From UBA3941 sp035647175 (lineage in GTDB: Bacteria; Bacillota; Clostridia; Caldicoprobacterales; UBA3941): 5,332 bases of DNA. Position 1 is the stretch's first letter; each line of letters opens with the position of its first letter. A model generated the notes under the pieces. The model saw only the letters and a program-made list of their open reading frames with translations. It made no database searches and was not told the origin of the DNA. The stretch covers positions 1 through 5,332 of the forward strand of contig DASRNX010000093.1 of assembly GCA_035647175.1 (NCBI GenBank), read 5' to 3'. Positions 1 through 4,906 of the stretch are shown piece after piece. A program made the position numbers and the translations under genes.

Positions 1-647
1 AATCTGATATACAAGATCATGAGGGGTACTTCAATAACCCGAGCGATTAGGGTGGCAATGGCGGCCCCTTTTACACCCAGCGCGGGGGCACCCAGATTAC
101 CAAATATGAGTACCCAATTAAAGAAGACGTTAACGAAAAAAGTAACGATGGATAAGTACATTCCAACCTTAACGGTCTCCACGCACCGCATAGATGCAAT
201 TAATATCTGGGTTACTGAGAAAAAGAGGTAGGTAAAGCGTATAATCTTCAAATAATCCAGGGCTTCCTTCTTGACCTCGGGTACATTGCTGAAAATCCCG
301 ATTATCTGGTTGGGAAATACCAGAGTCGCCAACAGGAAAAGCAGACCGGCGGCTATACTAAACTTTAGGGCAATACCGATCAGGTTTTTAATGCTCTCCA
401 GGTCCCTTTTACCCCAATATTGAATTGCCAACACAGTGAGGGCCGTACCAAGACCTATAACCAACATATGGAGGAGGTTTTGAAGTTGATTTGCCGCAAA
501 CACCCCCGATAATGCGTGCTCACCTAAAGAACCGACCATAAGGTTGTCGGCCAATCCAACGGACATTGCTATGATGTTCTGCAGTGCGATGGGAGCTGCA
601 AGGTATAAGACCCACTTATATAAACTTTTTTTCGATGATGCCTCCAT
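1..647 (-). CDS. MATE-family efflux transporter, N-terminal half (partial, runs off left edge)
   Basis: An open frame of 215 codons runs from ATG at 647 to the window edge with no stop, so the C-terminal part (usual family length about 440-460 residues) is missing. The product is very hydrophobic, with about six membrane segments near residues 11-35, 50-75, 92-112, 132-155, 163-185 and 192-212, which corresponds to the first six-helix bundle of MATE proteins. Family-like blocks are visible: APIALQNIIAMSVGLADNLMVG near residues 18-39 (shown as its start and end, A18 to G39), and NWVLIFGNLGAPALGVKG near 177-194 followed by GAAIATLIAR. MATE proteins export cationic drugs or metabolites by Na+ or H+ antiport across the cytoplasmic membrane; the substrate cannot be told here. 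The ATG is supported by an AGAAGGGA ribosome site at 655-662; an in-frame GTG 21 bases upstream overlaps that site and is less likely. The gene is divergent from the CofE-like gene and has its own promoter. Family assignment is secure; the role is general. Confidence 0.93.
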   Translation of the reverse strand, partial: MEASSKKSLYKWVLYLAAPIALQNIIAMSVGLADNLMVGSLGEHALSGVFAANQLQNLLHMLVIGLGTALTVLAIQYWGKRDLESIKNLIGIALKFSIAAGLLFLLATLVFPNQIIGIFSNVPEVKKEALDYLKIIRFTYLFFSVTQILIASMRCVETVKVGMYLSIVTFFVNVFFNWVLIFGNLGAPALGVKGAAIATLIARVIEVPLMILYIR

Positions 648-685
648 ATAACTGTCCCTTCTTTCCACCGTTAATATATGAGCCT

Positions 686-714
686 ATGATACATATATAT
701 ACGTATAATGTCAA
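686..714 (-). promoter_or_regulatory. SigA-type promoter of the MATE gene
   Basis: Read on the minus strand, a perfect -35 TTGACA (714-709) is followed by a 17-base spacer and a -10 TATCAT (691-686), five of six to consensus. The predicted start is near 679, giving a leader of about 32 bases before the ATG at 647. Spacing, direction and position all fit the MATE gene. Confidence 0.85.
689..706. repeat. AT-rich near-palindrome inside the MATE promoter, possible operator
   Basis: The 18-base sequence ATACATATATATACGTAT matches its own reverse complement at 8 of 9 half-site positions. It fills most of the spacer and overlaps the -10 box, the classical place for a repressor to block polymerase. 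The alternating TA core makes a chance dyad fairly likely, so this is only a candidate. No regulator family can be named from the sequence. Confidence 0.3.
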
Positions 715-837
715 TGCATTAACTTTTGATGGAACACTGCCGACCCCATGCCATGACCTGAATATAGCCTTGGGACTTAAGCGATTGGATTATTATTCTT
801 CGATTTTAGATTATACACCCCTTAAAACTTGCGGGAC

Positions 838-866
838 TGTACACCTATTATCAGCTATGGTATAAT
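838..866 (+). promoter_or_regulatory. Extended -10 promoter upstream of leader ORF and CofE-like gene
   Basis: A perfect -10 TATAAT lies at 861-866, preceded by TGG (extended -10, TGnTATAAT). A -35 TGTACA at 838-843 (four of six to TTGACA) sits 17 bases upstream. Transcription would start near 873, leaving a very short untranslated stretch before the leader ATG at 886. The core CTATGGTATAATA recurs at the degV promoter on the other strand. Confidence 0.8.
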
Positions 867-885
867 AATTTTGTTGGAGATAAAG

Positions 886-933
886 ATGAATTATATTCAA
901 GGAGTATTAAAGATACATTCTATTATGGGCTGA
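886..933 (+). CDS. Possible 15-residue leader peptide
   Basis: A short ORF encodes MNYIQGVLKIHSIMG. It has a well-placed GGAG ribosome site at 876-879, six bases before the ATG, and lies about 13 bases after the predicted transcription start. Its TGA stop (931-933) falls inside the 5' arm of the terminator-like hairpin at 928-954, so a ribosome finishing this ORF would cover that arm. There is no run of one codon of the kind seen in amino-acid attenuators; three Ile and one His codons are scattered. The arrangement suggests a regulatory leader, but an ORF this short can arise by chance, so confidence is low. Confidence 0.3.
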   Translation: MNYIQGVLKIHSIMG

Positions 934-959
934 TCAAGATATCGGTGATCCGCCTTTTT
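928..959 (+). terminator. Intrinsic-terminator-like hairpin (possible attenuator) ahead of the CofE-like gene
   Basis: Bases 928-936 pair with 946-954: G928-C954, G929-C953, C930-G952, one T/C mismatch, then five pairs GATCA/TGATC, with a nine-base loop. The stem is followed directly by five T residues (955-959). It lies about 85 bases after the predicted start of the plus-strand promoter and 96 bases before the next gene, so it would either end a small RNA or act as a conditional terminator. The stem is moderate in strength and mismatched, consistent with partial read-through. Confidence 0.5.
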
Positions 960-979
960 GAAGTCTCGATTCATGTGTT

Positions 980-1003
980 GCAATTGCCAATGCAATTGCT
1001 TCC
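980..1003. repeat. Two GCAATTGC palindromes, the second part of a 15-bp repeat found again near lysA
   Basis: GCAATTGC occurs at 980-987 and 992-999, twelve bases apart. Each copy is self-complementary, so the two can also pair with each other as an 8-bp stem with a CAAT loop. The 15 bases at 989-1003, AATGCAATTGCTTCC, recur in inverse orientation at 4847-4861, in the lysA terminator arm. This could be a protein-binding site pair or a remnant of a small dispersed repeat; no family is recognised. Confidence 0.4.
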
Positions 1004-1055
1004 GATGTTTTAATTGATGGGACATTAATAAACATTTAGAGAGTGAGGAATACTT

Positions 1056-2243
1056 ATGGTACGAACGGTAGGCACTACAGTAAGGGGTATAATAACCCCC
1101 ATAATCAAAGAGGGCGATGATTTAGTACGTATTGTAGTTGATTCTGTTCTAAGATCCATGAAAAGTGAAAATTATAGTCTTAGGGATATGGATGTTTTGG
1201 GGATTACCGAATCCCTGGTTGCGCGGGCACAGGGTAACTTTATACACCTTGATGATATTGCCGCTGATGTGAACAGATTATTTACCGGGGATATCGGCCT
1301 TATATTTCCTATTCTAAGCCGTAATAGATTCCTTCCTATACTCAAGGCTATGGCTATGACGAAAAAGAAAATTTACATCTTCTTAAACTACCCATCGGAT
1401 GAGCTTGGAAATCATCTGATGCAGGTAGAAAAGATGAGTGAAACGGGGATTAACCCCTATACGGACCTGTTGACCGAGGAGCAATACAGAAAATTGTTTG
1501 GGGATGTGGTGTTGCACCCGTTCACGGGGATAGATTATGTAGCTTTGTATAAGAGCCTTGCCATAGATGATAATATTGAAATATATCTAACCAACGATCC
1601 CAGGCCGGCCCTGGATTATGCTAAGGAATTCTTGGTTGCCAATATACACGACAGGTTTCGAACCAAAGAAATTTTATTAAATTCAGGAGCCGAAAAAGTC
1701 CTATGCCTAGACGACATACTGACTGAACCTGTTTCGGGCAAGGGTTATAATGCAGAGTACGGGCTGCTGGGATCCAATATGGCTACGGAGACCAGCATTA
1801 AACTGTTCCCAAGGGAATGTAACAAAATAGTTATGGAGATTCAGGAAACCCTAAAGCGGGAAACAGGTAAGCATATTGAAGTCATGGTCTACGGGGACGG
1901 TGCATTTAAGGATCCTCAAGGTAAAATCTGGGAGCTGGCTGATCCCGTGGTGTCCCCCGGGTACACGCCCGGATTGGAAGGGATACCAAATGAAATAAAG
2001 CTTAAGTATATTGCGGACAGCGAAAGCGGTAACATTCAACCCGAGGACATGGCTGACCTGGTAAAGAGTAGGATCAAAAGCAAGGATCATGATCTAATGG
2101 GCAAAGCCGAATCATCGGGAACTACCCCAAGACAGCTAACCGATTTGCTCGGCAGCCTGTGTGACCTGACCAGCGGAAGCGGCGATAAGGGGACCCCTAT
2201 AGTATTGGTTCAGGGGTACTTCGATAACTATGCGTCAGAATAA
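1056..2243 (+). CDS. CofE-like protein (coenzyme F420-0:L-glutamate ligase family), long bacterial form
   Basis: The 395-residue product resembles the F420-0:gamma-glutamyl ligase family at both ends. Residues 1-65 carry the family opening: G11..P15IIKEGDDL, then a DVLGITESLVARAQG block (46-60), which matches the 'DVLVV.STVISKAEG' type region of archaeal CofE. Residues 236-395 carry the second half, with GKHIEVMVYGDG (271-282) and GDKGTPIVLVQG (376-387), resembling the family's conserved Asp segment and its 'GDGIPAVVVRG'-type C-terminal motif. Archaeal CofE, about 250 residues, adds glutamates to F420-0 using GTP and divalent metal in the cytosol. Here about 150 extra residues (roughly 80-235) lie between the halves. 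No signal peptide or membrane segment is evident. The start is supported by GTGAGG at 1044-1049, seven bases before the ATG. Family membership is fairly sure; the F420 substrate is doubtful in a Firmicute, and another gamma-glutamyl acceptor is possible. It precedes fprA in the same direction, with no clear terminator between. Confidence 0.8.
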   Translation: MVRTVGTTVRGIITPIIKEGDDLVRIVVDSVLRSMKSENYSLRDMDVLGITESLVARAQGNFIHLDDIAADVNRLFTGDIGLIFPILSRNRFLPILKAMAMTKKKIYIFLNYPSDELGNHLMQVEKMSETGINPYTDLLTEEQYRKLFGDVVLHPFTGIDYVALYKSLAIDDNIEIYLTNDPRPALDYAKEFLVANIHDRFRTKEILLNSGAEKVLCLDDILTEPVSGKGYNAEYGLLGSNMATETSIKLFPRECNKIVMEIQETLKRETGKHIEVMVYGDGAFKDPQGKIWELADPVVSPGYTPGLEGIPNEIKLKYIADSESGNIQPEDMADLVKSRIKSKDHDLMGKAESSGTTPRQLTDLLGSLCDLTSGSGDKGTPIVLVQGYFDNYASE

Positions 2244-2250
2244 TGATTAT

Positions 2251-2333
2251 CCTTGTAACCCCTATGCCGAGGTAAGAATATATTCCCAGGCGTAGGGTGC
2301 TACTTACAAAAATGGTTACGGGGTAATAGGGGG
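2251..2333 (+). ncRNA. Candidate structured RNA element between the CofE-like gene and fprA
   Basis: CCTTGTAACC (2251-2260) can pair with GGTTACGGGG (2314-2323), ten pairs including two G-U. Directly stacked inside, CCTATGCC (2261-2268) pairs with GGCGTAGG (2289-2296), eight pairs including one G-U. The hairpin loop contains GTAAG (2272-2276), which can form a five-base pseudoknot with CTTAC (2303-2307). Competing pairings exist: CCCCTAT (2259-2265) with ATAGGGG (2326-2332), and GTAG/CTAC at 2292-2303. No U-tract follows, so it is not an ordinary terminator. The nested helices with alternatives resemble a riboswitch or other cis-regulatory RNA, but I match it to no known class, and function is unproven. 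Confidence 0.4.
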
Positions 2334-2392
2334 AAGTTCAGTTAAGGTTCTTTTAGGGATGAAACCACTTTATAGTATATTAATCTAAGAAA

Positions 2393-2440
2393 ATGTTTTG
2401 CGATATCTGAAACATAATGTGGATGCCTATGGCAAAACAT
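2393..2440 (+). repeat. Inverted repeats just upstream of the fprA ribosome site
   Basis: ATGTTTTGC (2393-2401) is perfectly complementary to GCAAAACAT (2432-2440), and its first six bases are also complementary to AAACAT (2410-2415), so two hairpins compete for the same arm. GCC-TAT-GGC (2425-2433) gives a third small alternative. The AAGGAGG ribosome site begins at 2455, fifteen bases beyond. The shorter dyad, 23 bases with GATATC near its centre, could equally be a DNA operator. AT-rich -10-like hexamers TATAGT (2371-2376) and TATATT (2376-2381) lie just upstream but lack a good -35, so a separate fprA promoter is uncertain. Confidence 0.4.
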
Positions 2441-2469
2441 AAAATTAACGTATCAAGGAGGTCGCTATA

Positions 2470-3657
2470 ATGGGATTTACTATTAACGATAAGGTTACTT
2501 GGGTAGGAAAGATAGATTGGGAACTGAGAAATTTCCATGGGTATGAATATTCCGTGGACAAGGGTTCCAGCTATAATTCCTATCTTGTACGGGACGAAAA
2601 AACCGTTCTCATAGACACGGTGTGGAAGCCCTTTGCAAAGGAATTTGTAGAAAATCTGAAAAAGGAAATAGACCTGAAGGAAATAGATTTTATAGTGGTA
2701 AACCATGCAGAGATAGACCATAGCGGTGCCCTTCCGGAACTTATGCGGGAGATCCCCGATACCCCCATATATTGTACCGCCAACGGTATTAAATCCATAA
2801 AGGGTCATTTTCACGAGGATTGGAACTTCATACCCGTTAAAACCGGGGATACCCTAAACATCGGCCAGAATGATCTGATGTTTGTAGAGGCAAGGATGCT
2901 CCATTGGCCCGACACCATGTTTACATATATGACAAATGATAATATTTTATTTAGTAACGATGCCTTTGGTCAGCACTATGCCTCGGAATACATGTATAAC
3001 GACCTTGTAAATCCCGATGAACTCTACAGCGAGGCAATAAAATACTATGCGAATATACTAAACCCCTTCAGTGTCCTAGTTCAGAGGAAGATTGAAGAGG
3101 TCATCAAACTCGATATACCCCTGGATATGATATGTCCAAGCCATGGCATTATCTGGAGAAAGGATCCCCTGCAGATAGTGGAACAATATATGAGTTGGGC
3201 CCAGGCCTACCAGGAGGATCAAATTAGTATCATATACGATACCATGTGGGAGGGAACCAGGCGTATGGCTGAGGCCCTTGCCGAAGGGATAAAAGAGGGC
3301 GATGATAGGGTTAATATAAAGCTGTATAACACATCAAAGACTGATAAGAACGATGTTATGACGGAGATTTTTAAATCAAAAGCCATATTGTTGGGTTCAC
3401 CCACGGTTAATGGAAGCATCCTTACTTCCATGGCGGCCATTGTGGACCTGGCCAAGGGCCTTAAGTTTAAAGACAAGAAGGCGGCTGCCTTTGGAACTTA
3501 CGGTTGGAGCGGTGAATCCGTAAAGGTCCTCACCCAGCACTTGGAAAATGCAGGTTTTGAGGTCGTCAATCAGGGTATTCGTGAAATGTGGAATCCCGAC
3601 GAAGAAGGCCTTGACAGGTGCAGAGAATTTGGCAGAAATTTTGTGCAGGAACTGTGA
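2470..3657 (+). CDS. fprA: FprA-type flavodiiron protein (A-type flavoprotein; O2/NO reductase)
   Basis: This complete 395-residue protein has the usual length of a class A flavodiiron protein. Residues 1-250 form the metallo-beta-lactamase-like diiron domain with the full ligand set: H79-x-E81-x-D83-H84 (in NHAEIDHSG), H145 (ARMLHWPD), D164 (FSNDAFG) and H225 (CPSHGIIW). Residues 252-395 form a flavodoxin domain that binds FMN, with a phosphate-loop region YDTMWEGTRRMA (256-267), SPTVNGS (310-316) and YGWSGES (344-350). Such cytosolic enzymes reduce O2 to water and/or NO to N2O, receiving electrons from rubredoxin, from F420H2 in methanogens, or from other donors. There is no fused rubredoxin or flavin-reductase domain here, so the donor must be a separate protein or cofactor. 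The start is set by a strong AAGGAGG at 2455-2461, eight bases before the ATG. It lies 226 bases after the CofE-like gene in the same direction and ends before a strong terminator. Identification is very secure; O2 versus NO preference is not visible. Confidence 0.98.
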   Translation: MGFTINDKVTWVGKIDWELRNFHGYEYSVDKGSSYNSYLVRDEKTVLIDTVWKPFAKEFVENLKKEIDLKEIDFIVVNHAEIDHSGALPELMREIPDTPIYCTANGIKSIKGHFHEDWNFIPVKTGDTLNIGQNDLMFVEARMLHWPDTMFTYMTNDNILFSNDAFGQHYASEYMYNDLVNPDELYSEAIKYYANILNPFSVLVQRKIEEVIKLDIPLDMICPSHGIIWRKDPLQIVEQYMSWAQAYQEDQISIIYDTMWEGTRRMAEALAEGIKEGDDRVNIKLYNTSKTDKNDVMTEIFKSKAILLGSPTVNGSILTSMAAIVDLAKGLKFKDKKAAAFGTYGWSGESVKVLTQHLENAGFEVVNQGIREMWNPDEEGLDRCREFGRNFVQEL

Positions 3658-3705
3658 GACATTATAGATAGGATCGAATAGTAGAAATTGATCCGTACAA
3701 CAGTA

Positions 3706-3741
3706 AAAGCCGGCATACCCTAGAGTATGCCGGCTTTTTTT
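3706..3741 (+). terminator. Strong intrinsic terminator after fprA, probably bidirectional
   Basis: AAAGCCGGCATAC (3706-3718) pairs perfectly with GTATGCCGGCTTT (3725-3737) around a six-base loop, and the plus strand continues in a seven-base T run (3735-3741). On the minus strand the stem is followed by TTTT, so the same hairpin can also end the convergent DegV-family transcript, whose stop codon lies 33 bases away. Confidence 0.95.
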
Positions 3742-3773
3742 GGACTGGGAGTATGAAATTAAAATTTAATCAA

Positions 3774-4640
3774 TTACCTATGAGTACCGAGGAAAAATAA
3801 AGCTATGGTTCCCGGCCCGGAGTGAGAACCGATAACCGGTCCAACGTAATTTATAAGGAAGTCTTTGACACCAAGCTGGTCCCTTATCATATCCGCTAAA
3901 TAGTTGGCATCCTCAAGGGAATCACCGTGACTTATAAATACCGTTTGCTCTTCCGGGTTTATAGCGGTTTCCTGCATTTTTTCCAAAAGACCTTTTAGGG
4001 ACTTTTTCCTTCCCTTGACCTTGGTAACGGGTATTAAACGGCCCTCATCGTCCACATGGAGTATAGGCTTAATGCTCAATATGCTGCCTATAAAAGCAGC
4101 GGCCCCCGATACCCTGCCACCTCTTCTTAAGTGTTCCAAATCGTCTACAGTGAACCAATGGACTAACCTGAGCTTATTATTTTCTATCCATTCCACGATC
4201 TGATGGTAACCTAACCCCTGATCCCTAAGATCCAGGGCCATATGAACCAATAACCCAAGGCCCATAGAGGCACAGCGGGTATCAATTATGGATATGGCTG
4301 CATCGGGATACTCCTCCAACAGCATTTGCCTTGCTAGCACAGCGCTGTTAAAGCTGCCGCTCAGAGCCGAAGAAAAGCACATATAAATAATCGGTTGCCC
4401 TTGTTCCACATATTGTCTAAAAAAGTCAATATAGGTCTGGGTATTTACTTGTGAAGTGGTCGGCATCTGACCTCCCTTGACTCCGTCATAAAAATCCCTA
4501 TAAGACATGGTCTGTCCCAGATCATCTTTACGATCGACCCCCATGAAATTGTATGTAAAACTTAGGATGGGAAGATTGCGTTTTTTTACATATTCCAGGG
4601 GTAGATCACTGCAGGAGTCGGTTATTATAATTGGCTGCAT
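3774..4640 (-). CDS. DegV-family fatty-acid-binding protein (FakB-like)
   Basis: The 288-residue product is a complete DegV protein of normal length. Family blocks in order are ITDSCSDLP (6-14), PTTSQ (60-64), FSSALSGSFNSA (89-100), DTRCASMGLGLLV (120-132), VDDLEHLRRGGRVSG (165-179), SIKPIL (189-194) and GPVIGSHSGPGTIALFF (267-283). In characterised FakB proteins the Thr of the PTTSQ-type block, the Arg of the RRGGR block and the His of the GSHSGPG block help hold the fatty-acid carboxylate, and all are present here. FakB presents a bound fatty acid to the kinase FakA, giving acyl-phosphate for phospholipid synthesis in the cytosol. No fakA is in the window. I chose the ATG at 4640 because GAGG (4650-4647) lies six bases upstream; an in-frame ATG at 4652 would add four residues (MRFI) but has no ribosome site and overlaps this one. 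It is monocistronic by context, with its own promoter. The family is certain; the lipid bound is unknown. Confidence 0.97.
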   Translation of the reverse strand: MQPIIITDSCSDLPLEYVKKRNLPILSFTYNFMGVDRKDDLGQTMSYRDFYDGVKGGQMPTTSQVNTQTYIDFFRQYVEQGQPIIYMCFSSALSGSFNSAVLARQMLLEEYPDAAISIIDTRCASMGLGLLVHMALDLRDQGLGYHQIVEWIENNKLRLVHWFTVDDLEHLRRGGRVSGAAAFIGSILSIKPILHVDDEGRLIPVTKVKGRKKSLKGLLEKMQETAINPEEQTVFISHGDSLEDANYLADMIRDQLGVKDFLINYVGPVIGSHSGPGTIALFFLGTHR

Positions 4641-4646
4641 GATAAA

Positions 4647-4650
4647 CCTC
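4647..4650 (-). promoter_or_regulatory. Ribosome binding site deciding the DegV-family start
   Basis: On the minus strand AATGAGG is followed by TTTATC and then ATG at 4640. The alternative ATG at 4652 is itself part of the AATGAGG and is preceded only by TTTTGTGAA, so initiation at 4640 is favoured. Confidence 0.75.
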
Positions 4651-4702
4651 ATTTCACAAAATATTAGTCCTTAATTATATGAATTACTTATGAAAACAAA
4701 TT

Positions 4703-4724
4703 GGGTAGCTGAGCCGCAGCACCC
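4703..4724 (-). other. GC-rich hairpin in the 5' leader of the DegV-family gene
   Basis: GGGT (4703-4706) pairs with ACCC (4721-4724), and GCTG (4708-4711) with CAGC (4717-4720), leaving one bulged A and a five-base loop. In the minus-strand transcript the stem is followed by AATTTGTTTTC, a broken U-rich stretch. It lies about 10-30 bases after the predicted start and over 60 bases before the start codon. It could be a leaky attenuator or an mRNA 5' stabiliser; the tail is too interrupted to call a terminator with confidence. Confidence 0.4.
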
Positions 4725-4733
4725 GGGAGATGA

Positions 4734-4751
4734 AACTATTATACCATAGTT
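4734..4751 (-). promoter_or_regulatory. Promoter of the DegV-family gene, centred in an operator-like dyad
   Basis: On the minus strand a perfect -10 TATAAT (4743-4738) is preceded by TGG, making an extended -10; no good -35 is visible. Transcription would begin near 4731, leaving a leader of about 90 bases. The -10 sits in the middle of an inverted repeat, AACTAT (4734-4739) with ATAGTT (4746-4751), 14 of 18 positions symmetric. A factor bound there would occlude the promoter. The dyad is not an evident FapR or FabT site. Confidence 0.7.
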
Positions 4752-4827
4752 GGTGTAATTTCATAGCATTAATTTACATGCAGACCAGCTCTTATGTATT
4801 TTGTACCTTTGTACGATTTATATAAGA

Positions 4828-4861
4828 AATGCAACGCTTCCTAAAGGGAAGCAATTGCATT
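4828..4861 (-). terminator. Probable intrinsic terminator of lysA
   Basis: AATGCAA (4828-4834) pairs with TTGCATT (4855-4861), and GCTTCC (4836-4841) with GGAAGC (4847-4852), with a small one-by-two internal loop and a five-base apical loop. In the lysA direction the stem is followed by TTCTTATATAAA, a modest U-rich tail. It begins 46 bases after the lysA stop codon. The thirteen-pair stem is convincing; the imperfect tail lowers confidence. One arm carries the 15-bp repeat shared with 989-1003. Confidence 0.7.
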
Positions 4862-4906
4862 CAATGGTATAAAGGGTTAGATTATGCTTGGTCTGACAGA
4901 TTAAAT

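Larger units (their letters stand above)
648..1055. other. 408-base divergent intergenic region
   Basis: This gap separates the MATE gene (leftward) from the CofE-like gene (rightward). It holds the MATE promoter, a plus-strand promoter at 838-866, a 15-codon leader ORF at 886-933, a terminator-like hairpin at 928-959 and a pair of GCAATTGC palindromes at 980-999. I see nothing recognisable in 715-837. I find no convincing second promoter between 960 and 1040, so the downstream gene appears to depend on read-through of the hairpin or on a non-consensus promoter. Confidence 0.85.

Noticed and set aside
584..865. A 93-codon plus-strand ORF
   Set aside because: It overlaps the start of the MATE gene and its promoter on the opposite strand, has no good ribosome site, and its product resembles no family I know.
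1851..2090. Minus-strand ORF inside the CofE-like gene
   Set aside because: It lies wholly antisense to a gene with clear family motifs and has no independent support. The same applies to minus-strand ORFs at 2380-2814, 2580-2798 and 3219-3476, and to plus-strand ORFs at 19-231 and 4015-4203.
21..2228. Near-identical 17-base strings AGGGGTACTTC(A/G)ATAAC at 21-37 and 2212-2228
   Set aside because: Both lie inside coding regions, in unrelated frames and strands (MATE Val-Ile-Glu-Val-Pro-Leu versus the CofE-like C-terminus), so each is explained by its protein; coincidence is the simpler reading.
2251..2333. T-box, c-di-GMP, ZTP, lysine or SAM riboswitch
   Set aside because: The helices were compared from memory with these classes, and the diagnostic conserved strings of each are missing. 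I therefore leave the element unclassified.
2417..2470. A short ORF whose TAA overlaps the fprA ATG (TAATG), suggesting translational coupling
   Set aside because: None of its three possible ATG starts (2417, 2423, 2429) has a Shine-Dalgarno sequence, and the overlap can be explained by chance.
4703..4724. A full intrinsic terminator ending the lysA transcript
   Set aside because: The U-rich stretch is interrupted (AATTTGTTTTC), the hairpin lies downstream of the degV promoter rather than next to lysA, and a better lysA terminator is at 4828-4861.
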